Shown piece by piece: positions 54,246-64,000 of a stretch of 64,000 nucleotides of DNA (position 1 is its first letter; each line of letters begins with the position of its first letter). Origin of the DNA: Harmonia axyridis (Eukaryota; Arthropoda; Insecta; Coleoptera; Coccinellidae). Where the stretch lies: the NCBI RefSeq assembly GCF_914767665.1, contig NC_059502.1, forward strand, positions 47,342,753 to 47,406,752. The letters run 5' to 3'. Below the pieces are notes generated by a model. The model was not told the origin of the DNA, ran no database searches, and saw only the letters and a program-made list of their open reading frames with translations. The translations under genes were made by a program, and so were the position numbers.

Positions 54246-55640
54246 ATGCAACAACAAATTTCCATTTTATCTTCAACTATTTCTAATTTCAACAGTTCTT
54301 TTCGTAAAATGAATGAAAATATCGAAATCCTCAATAATAATTTGAAAGCATTCTACGTTTATTCAAAACAAGTAGAGAGAATGAAAGAATCTTTTGAAAT
54401 CGAAACTCATATCGCCAATCATTTATTGTTACTTATAGAAATGACTGATGAAGTATTGAATACTCTTGAAAATTATGTCAATGATTTCATTTTATTACAA
54501 CATGGTATTATAAGCTATATAATACTTTTTCCAGAACAATTGCTTCATGAATTATCAATTATATCTTCAAAGTTCACTCTTCCAATTTCTCTTAACATTG
54601 AAAATGTTTATCTTTATTATAAAATCATGAATTTAAAATCATTTCTAACAAAAGACTTATTAATTATTGCTTTTGAGATACCTCTTGCTTCTCTTGAAAA
54701 ACTTGACATTTATCATATGTTGTCATTACCTACTCCACATAAAAATGATAAAACTTTATTTTCCTATATTGAACCATCAAAATTCTTTCTCCTCATCTCC
54801 CATATGAGAACTAGTTATTTGATGGTCGATACTTTGGCAAATTGTGAAGAATACCATCCAAAGGAATGGATATGCAAGAAGATGCCTTTTCTTAGAAAGA
54901 CCGATGCTGCATGTGAAGTTCAATTAATATCTGCTGTGAGAAAATCGATTCCAAAGTCATGTAAAACAAGAAATTTAATTGCTGACGCTGAAATCTGGCA
55001 TGAAATTGACAACAATCTATGGCTATTTTCTGTTTCTACTCCAACTCAACTAACGATTATTTGCGATGAAGATCCTTTGAAAAATGAAGTTATCAAGCAA
55101 ATGGGAACCTTAGAACTTAATCAAAATTGTAAAGCCTTCACCAACCAAGTCAATCTTGAAACCAATTCTATTTTGATGTCTACTAATTCAAGTTTTGAAA
55201 TCCCTTCTACAAATATAGTCGATGATGACTGTTGTGAAAAATTAAAAGAAAATATTACTCTGAACTCCATACATTTGGAACCTCTCAAGTTCACACAAAT
55301 TAATCTTCATGAGTTTAAATATGCTCAACACAAACTAAGTGAATTTGATGAGCAACTTCAACAACAACTGAACAAACCCTTTGTGATCCAACATTCATCA
55401 TGGCTTCAAACAATAATTCCAATAATACTTGGCTTGATTACTCTCATCATTGGTTACAACATTCTAAAATGGTGTGGTTTCCTTCAATTCTTAAGAAGAT
55501 ACCTCTGCTGTACCAAGGAACCCAGAGCAATCGAAGGAAGTCCATGTTTCCAGATATTCAATCAATGCTGTACAACGCCAGTCGAGCAACCAATTCCAGT
55601 CTTCTACGATGTAGAGTTAGAGCGTCTCAACTACCCTTAA
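54246..55640 (+). CDS. Envelope fusion protein (F-like) of an insect errantivirus, N-terminally truncated
   Basis: Uninterrupted 464-codon frame from ATG 54246 to TAA at 55640. It starts with a heptad-like helical region (ILSSTISNFNSSFRKMNENI), then FILLQHGIISYIILFPEQLL, ENVYLYYKIMNLKSFLTKDL, IAFEIPLASLEKLDIYHM, and a Cys-rich region (CEEYHPKEWICKKMPF, then ICDEDP). Near the C-terminus is one membrane span (TIIPIILGLITLIIGYNIL) and a short Cys-containing tail. This matches the F-protein-type envelope of gypsy-like errantiviruses, in which it drives membrane fusion. Signal peptide, cleavage site and fusion peptide are not seen, so the N-terminal part is lost with gag-pol. A spliced upstream start is possible but unproven. 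Confidence 0.85.
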   Translation: MQQQISILSSTISNFNSSFRKMNENIEILNNNLKAFYVYSKQVERMKESFEIETHIANHLLLLIEMTDEVLNTLENYVNDFILLQHGIISYIILFPEQLLHELSIISSKFTLPISLNIENVYLYYKIMNLKSFLTKDLLIIAFEIPLASLEKLDIYHMLSLPTPHKNDKTLFSYIEPSKFFLLISHMRTSYLMVDTLANCEEYHPKEWICKKMPFLRKTDAACEVQLISAVRKSIPKSCKTRNLIADAEIWHEIDNNLWLFSVSTPTQLTIICDEDPLKNEVIKQMGTLELNQNCKAFTNQVNLETNSILMSTNSSFEIPSTNIVDDDCCEKLKENITLNSIHLEPLKFTQINLHEFKYAQHKLSEFDEQLQQQLNKPFVIQHSSWLQTIIPIILGLITLIIGYNILKWCGFLQFLRRYLCCTKEPRAIEGSPCFQIFNQCCTTPVEQPIPVFYDVELERLNYP

Positions 55641-56030
55641 CCTTCTACTTCACGTCCTTCTGAAGATACCATCAGTACCGGATCCCAGTCAATGAGAAGA
55701 TCCAAGAGACTCCAAGGAATCAAGATTAATCCTTTATAACTTTATTTTCAGCTTACCTTGAACTTTTGAAAAGAATTTTGAATTTTAATAATCTCAACAT
55801 ATTTTGATATTTTAATAACATTCTTAATTTTCATGATTATTAATGTTTTCATATTTAATATTTTAATTCTGGAAAATGCCATGTTTTCTTATTTTATTGA
55901 CTCATTTGTTATTTATAATATTGTACCTATGTATCAGCTCCATAACTCAGATATTTTTATGTTTTGTAAGGTGATCTGTTGCTTCTAGATTTTTGCTCTT
56001 TATTTAAAAAATGTAATCAAAAATCGTTTT

Positions 56031-56040
56031 AGGGGGGAGG
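56031..56040 (+). promoter_or_regulatory. Polypurine tract
   Basis: AGGGGGGAGG directly before the 3' LTR, the primer for plus-strand DNA synthesis in LTR elements. Confidence 0.9.
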
Positions 56041-56466
56041 TGTTGGCAACCCCTATAACAATAAGCCTATTCATTATTACTTTCTGCTGACAGCAGCATT
56101 TATCATATCAATATAAAAGAAGCAGCACACCGGCATTAAATCAGTTCAGTTCTTTCATCCGAGCGGTATAGTTCATATTTTTCATCCGATCAGTTACGAT
56201 CATTCTTCCGAGTAATCTTAATAAATATCGTTCTTAAAGATTTCGTATTCTTCCTTAACGAGTGCATCTCCTAAAAAACCCTAATAAGTGAAAGTTAAGT
56301 GTAACTACAAGTGAACTCAACCCATCATCGCATCTACCCTCAGCAATCTCTTTTCTTCTCATCTCATCAAGTTTTACGGAGCTTTCCTTAATAAAGCTGC
56401 CCTGGTGACAGCAATCCTGCTATTGTTTCTTCTACATCGTGCATTATTCCAAAGAGGAATACAACA
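56041..56466 (+). repeat. 3' LTR of env-only element
   Basis: 426 bp, about 99% identical to the 5' LTR. Confidence 0.95.
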
Positions 56467-56705
56467 ATATATTGACTAGATTTGAAGAACATATTAAAAC
56501 ATATACCATTCAATTGCAACAGATGGTGTTTGAATGCAGGATAATTTCCGCGTGAATACGTGTTTTTATGATTCCAATCACTGTACTGCAGATTGCCTCC
56601 TTCCACTAATTCTTGTTCCTTACCTTTGTTGCTTACCATTTCATTTCCGTGGCCAACCCTATCTGTATCTAAGCCTCTTTTATCGGCGCGAGAGAGTGAA
56701 ATTCT

Positions 56706-57930
56706 GTGATTTTCTATTCTATTTCTGCTACAAATATCTGCCCTTTATGCTTTGTTCAGAACGAATTTCCTCTACGTTTTGGGATGGATGGTAGATCTCT
56801 TCGTGGTGAATCAATCTCCTCGTCGGCGCAGGTCGATTCTCAACAATTAAAGTCAGCTTCTCTGAGCTCAGATCAGTTTGCTTTACTCATGAGAAAACTG
56901 AATGAGATATCTACTGATATTTCCATAATTAAAGCTAATCAATAAATCCTTCAGTCAGATCTTTCTGAGTGTGAATCCATACTTGAGAAGCACTCGTCTG
57001 AAATACTTCGTCACAACGATATATTGGCCACCCATTCTCAAACCATTTATCAGCATGGTTTGGATATTGCCACTTGCTCCTCCAGGATTGATCTCTTGAC
57101 TGAAAGCCACAGGTTCCTCAAATGTTTGAGGGACCTGTGGTTTGATTAGTAGAATCTACAGCGTCTGCTGTAGATTCTACTCTACTGAAGGCTATCAAGA
57201 TTTAAAAAGTCTAAGCTCTCCACTAGTACCTGTCCTTATCCAAGCATGCAACCATCCGAAATGCTTGATCGTCTTCGGAGATCCCACAATGTTTTGATCT
57301 GTAGTGTACCCGAGACGAATATCAATGAGGATTCCTCTGTTGTTACGAGGATTCTTGATTGTGTAGCTTCTGAAGCAAAGTCGCACCGAATCTCAGTTGC
57401 AAGAATTGGCGCCCCTTCTACCGATCGTCCTAGAATTATAAAAGTTTCATTCACTAACCCAATGATTGCTACTAAGATCCTGAAGAATAAAACAATGATT
57501 AAAAATAAACCTGATTGCCGAAATTTTAGCATCTCGGACGACAAGACACCTATGCAAATCACGGCACTTAGCGAGTTATGTGAAGAGCTCAAGCGCAGAA
57601 TAAATGCAGGAGAATCTAATATCAACATAAAATATCTATCTGGTACTCCTGTTATCACTAATATAACAGAAACCAAACAGCCAAAAAACTAAATAGGCCT
57701 GGTAAGTGGTATATCGTTTATACGAACGCACAGTATTTGCTGTCCAAATACCCTGAACTGATGGCCTATGTTGAATTTTACCGCTCGACTTTCAGTCTTG
57801 TGGCTGAATCCTGGCTTCACCCTTAAACCCCGAAGTACGATAGCACAACTACGATTGGTCACGAATTCCTTCTCGCCCCAGTCTTCAACACCTTGGCATT
57901 CAAATGAAATTGTGTAATTTTATTGTGTTA
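56706..57930 (+). pseudogene. 5' part of another non-LTR element: ORF1 and endonuclease start
   Basis: ORF1 in pieces: SSSAQVDSQQLKSASLSSDQ, FALLMRKLNEISTDISIIKA (coiled-coil-like), a stop at 56943-56945, then LSECESILEKHSSEILRHND, then, after two hairpins, the open 57246-57692 frame with MLDRLRRSHNVLICSVPETN, RIGAPSTDRPRIIKVSF and FSISDDKTPMQITALSELCE, an RRM-like L1-ORF1-type fold. ORF2 begins near 57720 with IVYTNAQYLLSKYPELMAYV and VAESWLHP, the first endonuclease blocks, and breaks off near 57930. The family differs from A and B (no shared ORF1). Confidence 0.7.
57107..57181. repeat. Two consecutive short hairpins
   Basis: CCACAGGTTCCTCAAA (57107-57122) pairs with 57125-57140 with one mismatch and a 2-base loop. 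AGTAGAATCTACAGC (57148-57162) pairs perfectly with 57167-57181, loop GTCT. Both interrupt the ORF1 coding sequence. Confidence 0.9.
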
Positions 57931-58069
57931 TTTTTTTTTCTCCAGATAATCTCTGTTATTTTTCACTCCTCAAGCACTTTACCTTGTTCTCATCTTAAAA
58001 TTTTTTTTTTCTAAGAGCTTATAGGCATTGCCTTAACTTTAAACGATGTTTAATAATCATTATAATAAA

Positions 58070-59117
58070 ACATACTCATTCGGTATAGTTCCATGGAGCA
58101 AAACAAATTTAGAAAATCTGCAACGCAAAATGAGAACCTTGATGACAAAAGCACACAAGCGCCATCCGAGAAGTAGCATTGAGAGGACGACACTGCCGAG
58201 GAATAAAGGAGGAAAAGGTCTGCTAGACATCATGGAAGTTGCTAGTGGGCAGATAGAAAGCCTACGGAAATACTTCAGAGACCAAGCAAATACATCAGAG
58301 TTCTACAAAACTTTGTGTGAAGCAGACGAATCAACACCTTTACAACTTCACAAGGAGCAATTTTCATACAACCACCAGACAAACCAAGAAAAACTGCAAA
58401 GATGGAGTGAGAAGCCTCTGCATGGAAGACATTTCAACGAGGTGAACCAGGATCCTGTCGACATTGAAGCGTCGAACTATTGTCTCGCATCGGGTGCAAT
58501 GTACCCAGAAACGGAAGGTTTTCTTCTAGCCATCCGAGATCAAGTGATCTCAACTATAAATTAGTGCAGGCATATTATGATGAAGGATCGAACTATCACT
58601 GACGATCGATGCCGATATGGGAGTCCAACAAATGAGACAATCCAACATATCACGGGAGGATGTCAAATGTTTGCAGGAAATGAATATAAAGACATACACG
58701 ATGCAGTAGGAAAGATACTACACTCAGAATTGGCAACCATGTCAAAACTAATTCATTCTGGAAAAATGCCATATCACAAGTACCGACCGGAGACCATCCT
58801 GGAAAACGAACGCTATAAGCTGTACTGGGATCGTACAGTTTTGACTGATAAAACAGTCCCTCACAATTGACCAGATATATTACTAGCCCATAAACATAAG
58901 AAGACAGCAATACTCGTTGATGTAGTAATACCAAATAACAACAACTTGCTTCAAAAGGAGGTCGAAAAAATTTCAAAATATAGGTACCTCGAATTTCAGA
59001 TAAAGCGTCAGTGGGGAATGATATCAACGAAACTATTCCAATTATCATCTCAACAACTGGAATAGTGCCCAAAAATCTCAAGAGCAATACCAAGCAACTG
59101 GGACTTGGTGAGTATAC
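58070..59117 (+). pseudogene. 5'-truncated second copy of the R4/Dong-type element
   Basis: Matches 45340-46370 of the first copy. It carries LQRKMRTLMTKAHKRHPRSS, RNKGGKGLLDIMEVASGQIE, LHGRHFNEVNQDPVDIEASN, a CCHC region in which the second Cys is Ser (CRYGSPTNETIQHITGGC), and an endonuclease start with a stop at 58868-58870 where copy 1 has Arg (PHN-stop-PDILL). It keeps the TGG and the YKLYWDRTVLTDK stretch lost in copy 1, so neither copy derives directly from the other. It breaks off near 59117 and lacks the 3' tail. Confidence 0.85.
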
Positions 59118-60953
59118 AGAGTGAGTCTTTGACTTGTATATATATTTTAACCGAAGATTCCTGAGGTCAAAGAAACACTTTTTTCCTTTACCGTTTTTTC
59201 TGATTCGGCCCGGTTAAAATAATACAGGCTGTTGAAAATCGATAAAAAAATGTGATTTTCGGCTATATCTCGTAAATGGTTCTATTGAAGGAAATGATTT
59301 TTGGAATATAGCTCTTCCTTGACATGACACATCTTTTCCGAACACAAGATTCCATACACATATTTCAGTTTCTTCATTATGAACATAACATACCAGAAAT
59401 TCGAAGAACCCAACTTTTAAAAGTAATTTGAACGTTTATTCAAGAATATTCGGCTAATTTGAAAAATAAAAGTATTCTTCATATTTCCTCCTACAAAGCG
59501 CCGTTTTCGAGTAACTTGATTTAAGAAAAAAATTATCTGTGAAATTCAAAAAATTGGGTACTTTGGCTGAATGCATCTCTGTTCTGTTGTGGAAAAAAAC
59601 CACAGAAATGTATATTTACTATGATGTCATGTCTCAGATTTTAGAATTGAGGTACTAGCCAATTTTAGTTTGAAAATGTGGTTATTTTAATAAGCTCACC
59701 TCAATTCCTTTATTTGATTACAAATTACTGAGCTTTGGCACAGCTCTGATAATAAGAAGATACTCCATTAAAATCAATATTCTATTTTGAAAAGTCCAGA
59801 TCACCCATAAAGCCCATGTTTAAAAAAGTTTTCACAAAATAGTCCCATTATAATGACAACAATCAATATCCCACTAAAGACAGCTGCTATCGAACATTAC
59901 TGTATTCTTCTTCAGGTCATTCAAACTCACATCGAAACATACCACTAGGTACATACTAGACAAATATTCATGTGATTGAGATTGAATACTTTTATTCTTT
60001 TGCTATTCCATAAATTCATCCTAGAGCATATGATTGACATACTTCCAAGAGTGCCATAATTGTTTTAATGTGAAAACAAATTGAGTGAGTTGAAAGAAAC
60101 AGGATATTCAATTATGGATATTCATATTGAATACTTATCATTTATTGTCAATGGCAAAATCAAGATGAATCAAGTAGTAGAGTTGGCTATAATGTAGGTA
60201 CATATTATAGAACAAATTTGATTACAAGTGGAGTCTAACATTTTCCATTGATTACAGATCCATAACATTTCATTCCAATATTTTCATACTGATGGCTTCA
60301 AAAATATTGATGCAGTTCAATATTTTTATGAGATAGTTGGAACAAATCGAATAATTCATTCCATAAAGAAATTGCTTTCTATCAGAATGCACAGTAATTT
60401 ACTCAGTATCCACACAATTATTTTGCAAATTGTTTTTAAATTTCTCGAAAATATGTATGGAACTTCAATATTCTGTTGGGATTCTTCAAATCTTCGATGA
60501 TTTTCATTTCATGCTAACATAATATCACCGATTACTAGTCTGTGATAATATTATCAAATATCATAATAACAACAACAGTGTAAACTGTAAATAAATATTT
60601 TAGGTTAGAACATAGATTATTAGAACAGCTGTGTTTAAATTTGCAACACTCGAAATTTGAAGTTCAAACTTAAAACCACAGATTACTAGTGTTAGAACAT
60701 TCACAGATGAATATTATTTATTTGAGAATGTGAGATTAAATGGCAATTTTGTAGATACGAACTTAAATAAACAACGATATATTATAAATGCGATATAATA
60801 AATGAATGGATATGAATTATGAATATCAGAACTAAGCTAATTTGGGTGGTAGCGAGCTCAATTCGTTATGATTATCGAAAATGAAATAGAAAATCAAGAG
60901 AAAAATATTTAATCTTTATCGTCAATGAAATTGGAATAACTCATTTATTGTCT
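59118..60953. other. AT-rich stretch with a MITE-like dispersed repeat
   Basis: 59150-59700 holds sequence of the common insect type GGCTGTTGAAAATCGAT...GGCTATATCTCGTAAATGG, starting near a TACAGG at 59223, which I read as a decayed MITE with no clear opposite end. The rest, to 60953, has no recognised content. Confidence 0.35.
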
Positions 60954-61146
60954 TGTAACGTTTTTCAGTTAATTAAATAAGTCAACTTCCTACTAATACT
61001 AATTTATTTATTGATTTACACATATGATTCACTTCAACTACATTAATTTATTTTCACTATTTATCTGTACTGGAGTGTACGGCACTGGAGCGTCAATCCG
61101 TCGACTGTGTCCTCCTCTGCATTAGCATTGGTTTAAATACTACCGG
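60954..61146 (-). repeat. Tentative 3' LTR of the Gypsy element
   Basis: In element orientation it begins TGCCGGTAG after the purine run AGAGAGAGA and ends CGTTACA at 60954, giving TG...CA ends. The extension frame would stop just inside it (61133). No second LTR is in the window, so the bounds are a guess. Confidence 0.3.
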
Positions 61147-62845
61147 CATCTCTCTCTAGAAGACACTCGATCGTTCTAGCTTTGCCTGGACGCTTCGGGT
61201 CTGTTCCAGAAGAACGCAGTGGCGTAGGGCTTGCGATCTCGTTACACTGCCTCCTTCCTAGGCTGTTCAGTCCCTGAAGATGTTCGGTACGGTGACTAAA
61301 TCGGCAGGATTCTCCACTTCTGCAGTTTCCTTGATGATGGAAATAGCACCCAACAGTCTTCTCAGGATTAGTGATTTTATTTAAGGTGCATACCAGAATT
61401 TGCAGCCCGGTTCCCTGAAAAATGAATTCAAGCATATTACGAACAATTCTCCAATTGAGTTGATCTAAACCACAACCCAACTTTGGAACGGCCAATATCT
61501 TTACATTGTGCTTCATTATCTCTTCCCTCAAACTCAACAAAGTTCTCCATAATTCTTGATAACTCGGTTTTTCGTGGGAGAGTTCTTTAGTTATTAGATA
61601 GAACAGGAACCGTTGACGGTCGAATAGCTTCAACGCCTTCCCAAGTTGAGGTTTCTGTCAGACCAACTCGCTCACACGGCCAAACTTCTTCCTGAAGACT
61701 ACGGCTATTCCTCTGGACATACGCAGATCTTGTGCTACACAGTGGGCTAGTGAGTAGTCTCCTGGCACTAAAAAAAGATCTCGCTGCTCTTCGATGGTAA
61801 CCCCAAATCTTGCCTTGCCGGTATCACCATAGTTAGCCATGAAGGTCTTAAAACTCATGTCTTCGTACTCCTCACTTATTGTTCGTCTAACTCGGTTGAC
61901 GTCTGGAATAGAGTAGTCAGCCTCGTATTTTGCCAATCGGTTCACATGGACTACTCTCCTTTTACCCTTGGGGAAACTCTGGATACGATACACAACATCG
62001 TTCATCATCTTGATCACTTTATATGGGCCTTCCCAATCTCTTTGCAACTTTGGTGATAGTCTTCGTTTCCTCTGAGGGTTGTACAACCACACCAAATCAC
62101 CAATATTGAAACCTCCCTCGGATGCTTTAATGTCGTAGCGGGTCTTCATGCGATCACTTGCTATCTGTAAATTCTCTCTCACTCTTTCATGAATATAATG
62201 TAGTATTTTCTTCAGAAGGTTGACAAAGGCTTCACCAACTACATCCTCACCAGGTTTGCATCCAAACTCGAGATCGCATGGCAACCGTATCTCTCGACCG
62301 AACATTACACATGCTGGAGTTTCTCCTGTTGATTCTTGTACTGATGATCGATAAGCCATTGTAAACAGATGCAGATATTTATCCCAGTCCCTTTGATGGT
62401 CAGAGACTACTTTAGTCAGATATTTTCCTACAGTCCTATTCATTCTTTCAACCATTCCATCAGACTGTGGGTGGAGAGCTGTTGTCTTTGTCTTGCGGAT
62501 CCCTAATAACTCACAGACATTTTTAAATAGGTCGGATTCAAAGTTCCGTCCTTGATCGGAATGGAGTTCTAGTGGGACTCCAAACCGACTGAACATCTCT
62601 TTGATCAGAACTTCTGCAACTGTGGCGGCTTCTTGGTTTCGGATGGCATAGGCTTCGACCCATTTGGTGAAGTAATCCATCGCTACCAATATGTATTTGT
62701 TTCCTTCATCAGTTTCTGGGAATGGAACCGCAATATCGATTGCCACGCGTTCTAAGGGACTACCTACATTATATTTCCTCATGGGTGCTCTACGTCTTCC
62801 CCTCGTCCATTTGCGGAGGCACATAACTGGCACTTGCGGCACCAT
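61133..62845 (-). pseudogene. Gypsy integrase fused to a TARG1-like macro domain and a CCCH zinc finger
   Basis: One frame with a single in-frame TGA at 61658-61660. Integrase core: VAMDYFTKWVEAYAI (Asp), LELHSDQGRNFESDLF (Asp), TTALHPQSDGMVERMNRTVG (Glu), then LVWLYNPQRKRRLSPKLQRD and RRVVHVNRLAKYE. The frame then enters a macro domain: DLFLVPGDYSLAHCVAQDLR, GIAVVFRKKFGRVSEL, the TGA, FLFYLITKELSHEKPSY, ILAVPKLGCGLDQLNWRIV and LQILVCTL. These match the fold and the Lys and Asp positions of TARG1/OARD1-type ADP-ribosyl hydrolases. A CCCH finger follows (CYFHHQGNCRSGESCRFSH, CX7CX5CX3H), then a basic tail to TAA at 61133. The stop splits the macro domain, so it is either a mutation or requires readthrough. 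Confidence 0.85.
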
Positions 62846-63522
62846 TCCTTTACGTCATCTTTACAGTTTATCCAGAAAAAACGTTCTCTTACTTTTTCTA
62901 ATGTCTTTTTGATGCCAAAATGACCACCAGAAGTTCCGTCATGTAACTTCTTTAGTATTTCTGGTACTCGGCTTCTTGGGACTACCAGCTGATGTCTGGT
63001 TTCCGTACCATCGATATTCTCTACGGATCTTTTCAGCAGATCGTCATCTAAAACCAAGGAATCCCACTGGGCCCAGTACGACTTGATTTTAGGGTTAAGA
63101 TGGCACACTCTTTCCCAGCTTGGTCTTTCTCCTTCTCTTTTCCATCCTATGAGAAATTTCAATTCTGGATCAGTTTCTTGGTCTTCCTTCAGCCTTTCTG
63201 GTTCCCAGTAGCTATCCACTACCGTCGTCCTCAAGCACTGCACCTTTTCCTCCATCTTGCTGCAATGCTTGCACTCTAATGGGCATGGTCTCCTTGACAT
63301 TGCATCAGCATTCGAATGGATTTTTCCTGCACGATGTTCTACAGTGAAATCGTATTCTTGTAGTCTCTCTATCCATCTTGCGACCTGTCCTTCCGGATTC
63401 TTGAACTGCAGGAGCCATTTCAAGGCAGCATGGTCTGTCCGCAGTAAGAAGTTACGTCCATACAGATATTTATAAAAATGTTCCATAGACTTAATGGCCG
63501 CGAGAAGCTCTCTCCTGGTCAC
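62779..63522 (-). pseudogene. Gypsy RNase H and integrase zinc-finger region
   Basis: RNase H of Ty3/Gypsy: YCVTRRELLAAIKSMEHF (starting with the frame near 63525), LLRTDHAALKWLL, QVARWIERLQEYDFTVEHRA, NADAMSRRPC. Then comes the integrase N-terminal HHCC finger: HDGTSGGHFGIKKTLEKV, RFFWINCKDDVKEWCRKCQL. The frame ends at 62779 and the integrase core lies in another frame, overlapping 62779-62845, so an indel lies in this overlap. The wording is of the mdg1/412-like group rather than errantivirus. It joins RT upstream across a 7-bp duplication. Confidence 0.88.
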
Positions 63523-63535
63523 ACAATAATTTCGT

Positions 63536-64000
63536 TCAGGTTTGGATAGCGGATAGCACTTTGCTGAAGTATCCTATGACCTTCTCCTGGCTATCTTGAA
63601 TTTGCGAAAGCACACCACCTATGGCCATATTACTAGCGTCTGTATCCAGAATGAACATCCCATCTGCCTGAGGATAACTCAAAACGGGAGCTGATGTTAA
63701 TGCCCGTTTCAAACAATTGAAAGCAGTCCTACATTTTTCATCCCAGACAAAATCTTTTCCGTCTTCGGTCAACCTAGTCAATGGCTTAGCAATATTTGCA
63801 AAGCCTAGGATGAACTTTCGATAATAAGTGCATAGTCCAAGAAAGCTTCGCACTTGATGCTTGTCTTGTGGTTCTGGCCACTCCTGCACTACCCGTATCT
63901 TATCTGGATCAGCACTGATACCTGTTTGGGACACGACATGTCCCAAGTACTTCACTTTTTTCTTGAAGATGTGACACTTTGCAGGGCTCAATTTGAGGTT
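63536..64000 (-). pseudogene. Gypsy reverse transcriptase C-terminal part
   Basis: RT thumb/connection and the start of RNase H: LSPAKCHIFKKKVKYLGHVV, GISADPDKIRVVQEWPEPQD, RSFLGLCTYYRKFILGFANI, AKPLTRLTEDGKDFVW, LDTDASNMAIGGVLSQI, GYFSKVLS. The frame breaks at a tandem 7-bp duplication at 63544-63557. The catalytic palm with YxDD lies beyond the window edge. Confidence 0.9.

Larger units (their letters stand above)
53435..56466 (+). mobile_element. Errantivirus-type LTR element retaining only env
   Basis: Two 426-bp LTRs (53435-53860, 56041-56466) with TG...CA ends, a 4-bp target duplication ATAT (53431-53434 and 56467-56470) and a polypurine tract next to the 3' LTR. The internal 2.2 kb has a leader with triple repeats and one 464-codon env frame; gag and pol are entirely absent. 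The LTRs differ at about four positions, so the insertion is recent. It must have been copied by another element's enzymes. Confidence 0.92.
60954..64000 (-). mobile_element. Ty3/Gypsy element with macro-domain/CCCH extension, runs off right edge
   Basis: Minus-strand pol from the end of the RT (64000) through RNase H, integrase zinc finger, integrase and a novel C-terminal extension (61133-61760). RT palm and everything upstream lie outside the window. The 3' LTR is tentatively 60954-61146. Frames shift at two places, and one TGA interrupts the extension. Confidence 0.85.

Overview
The window looks like a transposon-packed intergenic or intronic stretch of an arthropod genome, most likely an insect. 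It is AT-rich, has no operon structure or bacterial gene layout, and carries families typical of insects: LOA, CR1/Jockey-like, RTE and R4/Dong non-LTR elements, BEL/Pao, Ty3/Gypsy, errantivirus and copia LTR elements, Penelope, P-element, mariner and DD41D Tc1/mariner relatives, and foldback MITEs. Almost every coding stretch is retroelement-derived and broken by stops or frameshifts. The only candidate host sequences are one short exon with good splice signals (27524-27636, minus) and a weaker one (52549-52681, minus). I saw no rRNA, tRNA gene, CRISPR array or bacterial gene.

Layout. 1-5.4 kb: degenerate LOA-type element (minus) running off the left edge. 5.5 kb: ZMYM1/hAT-like fragment. 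6.9-11.2 kb: nearly complete CR1/Jockey-like element A (plus) with an ATCT tail and a 248-bp palindromic insertion. 12-15 kb: scattered non-LTR pieces. 16-18 kb: palindromic DD41D transposon. 18-19.3 kb: RTE tail and Gypsy gag. 19.4-22.2 kb: BEL/Pao element whose middle is replaced by a non-LTR reverse transcriptase. 22.5-25.5 kb: MITE, Penelope, Gypsy integrase and P-element/THAP9-like remnants. 25.5-26.8 kb: half DD41D element with an RTE insertion, abutting an LTR fragment. 27.5 kb: host-like exon. 27.8-36.4 kb: non-LTR element B (plus), with a MITE and an internally deleted BEL/Pao element inserted in its ORF1. 36.4-40.3 kb: second BEL/Pao element (minus) and a copia fragment. 41.6-46.8 kb: R4/Dong-type element in a (TAA)n tract inside a tandem repeat. 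48.7-49.7 kb: dead mariner. 53.4-56.5 kb: errantivirus-type LTR element keeping only an open env frame. 56.7-59.1 kb: non-LTR ORF1 and a truncated second R4/Dong copy. 61-64 kb: Ty3/Gypsy element whose pol frame runs into a macro (ADP-ribose-binding) domain and a CCCH zinc finger.

How the parts relate. The best-preserved insertions are the youngest: the env-only element (LTRs about 99% identical by eye) and the deleted BEL/Pao element in B (about 98-99%). Both lack enzymes for their own mobility, so they were probably moved in trans. Frames of A and B remain in register across their insertions, so the hosts were inserted before the guests. The most unusual items are the Gypsy macro-domain/CCCH extension, the triplicated tRNA-Tyr-type primer binding site, the BEL/Pao-non-LTR chimera and the env-only LTR element.

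Family names come from motif recognition, not from a search. Boundaries without a target duplication or repeat are approximate.
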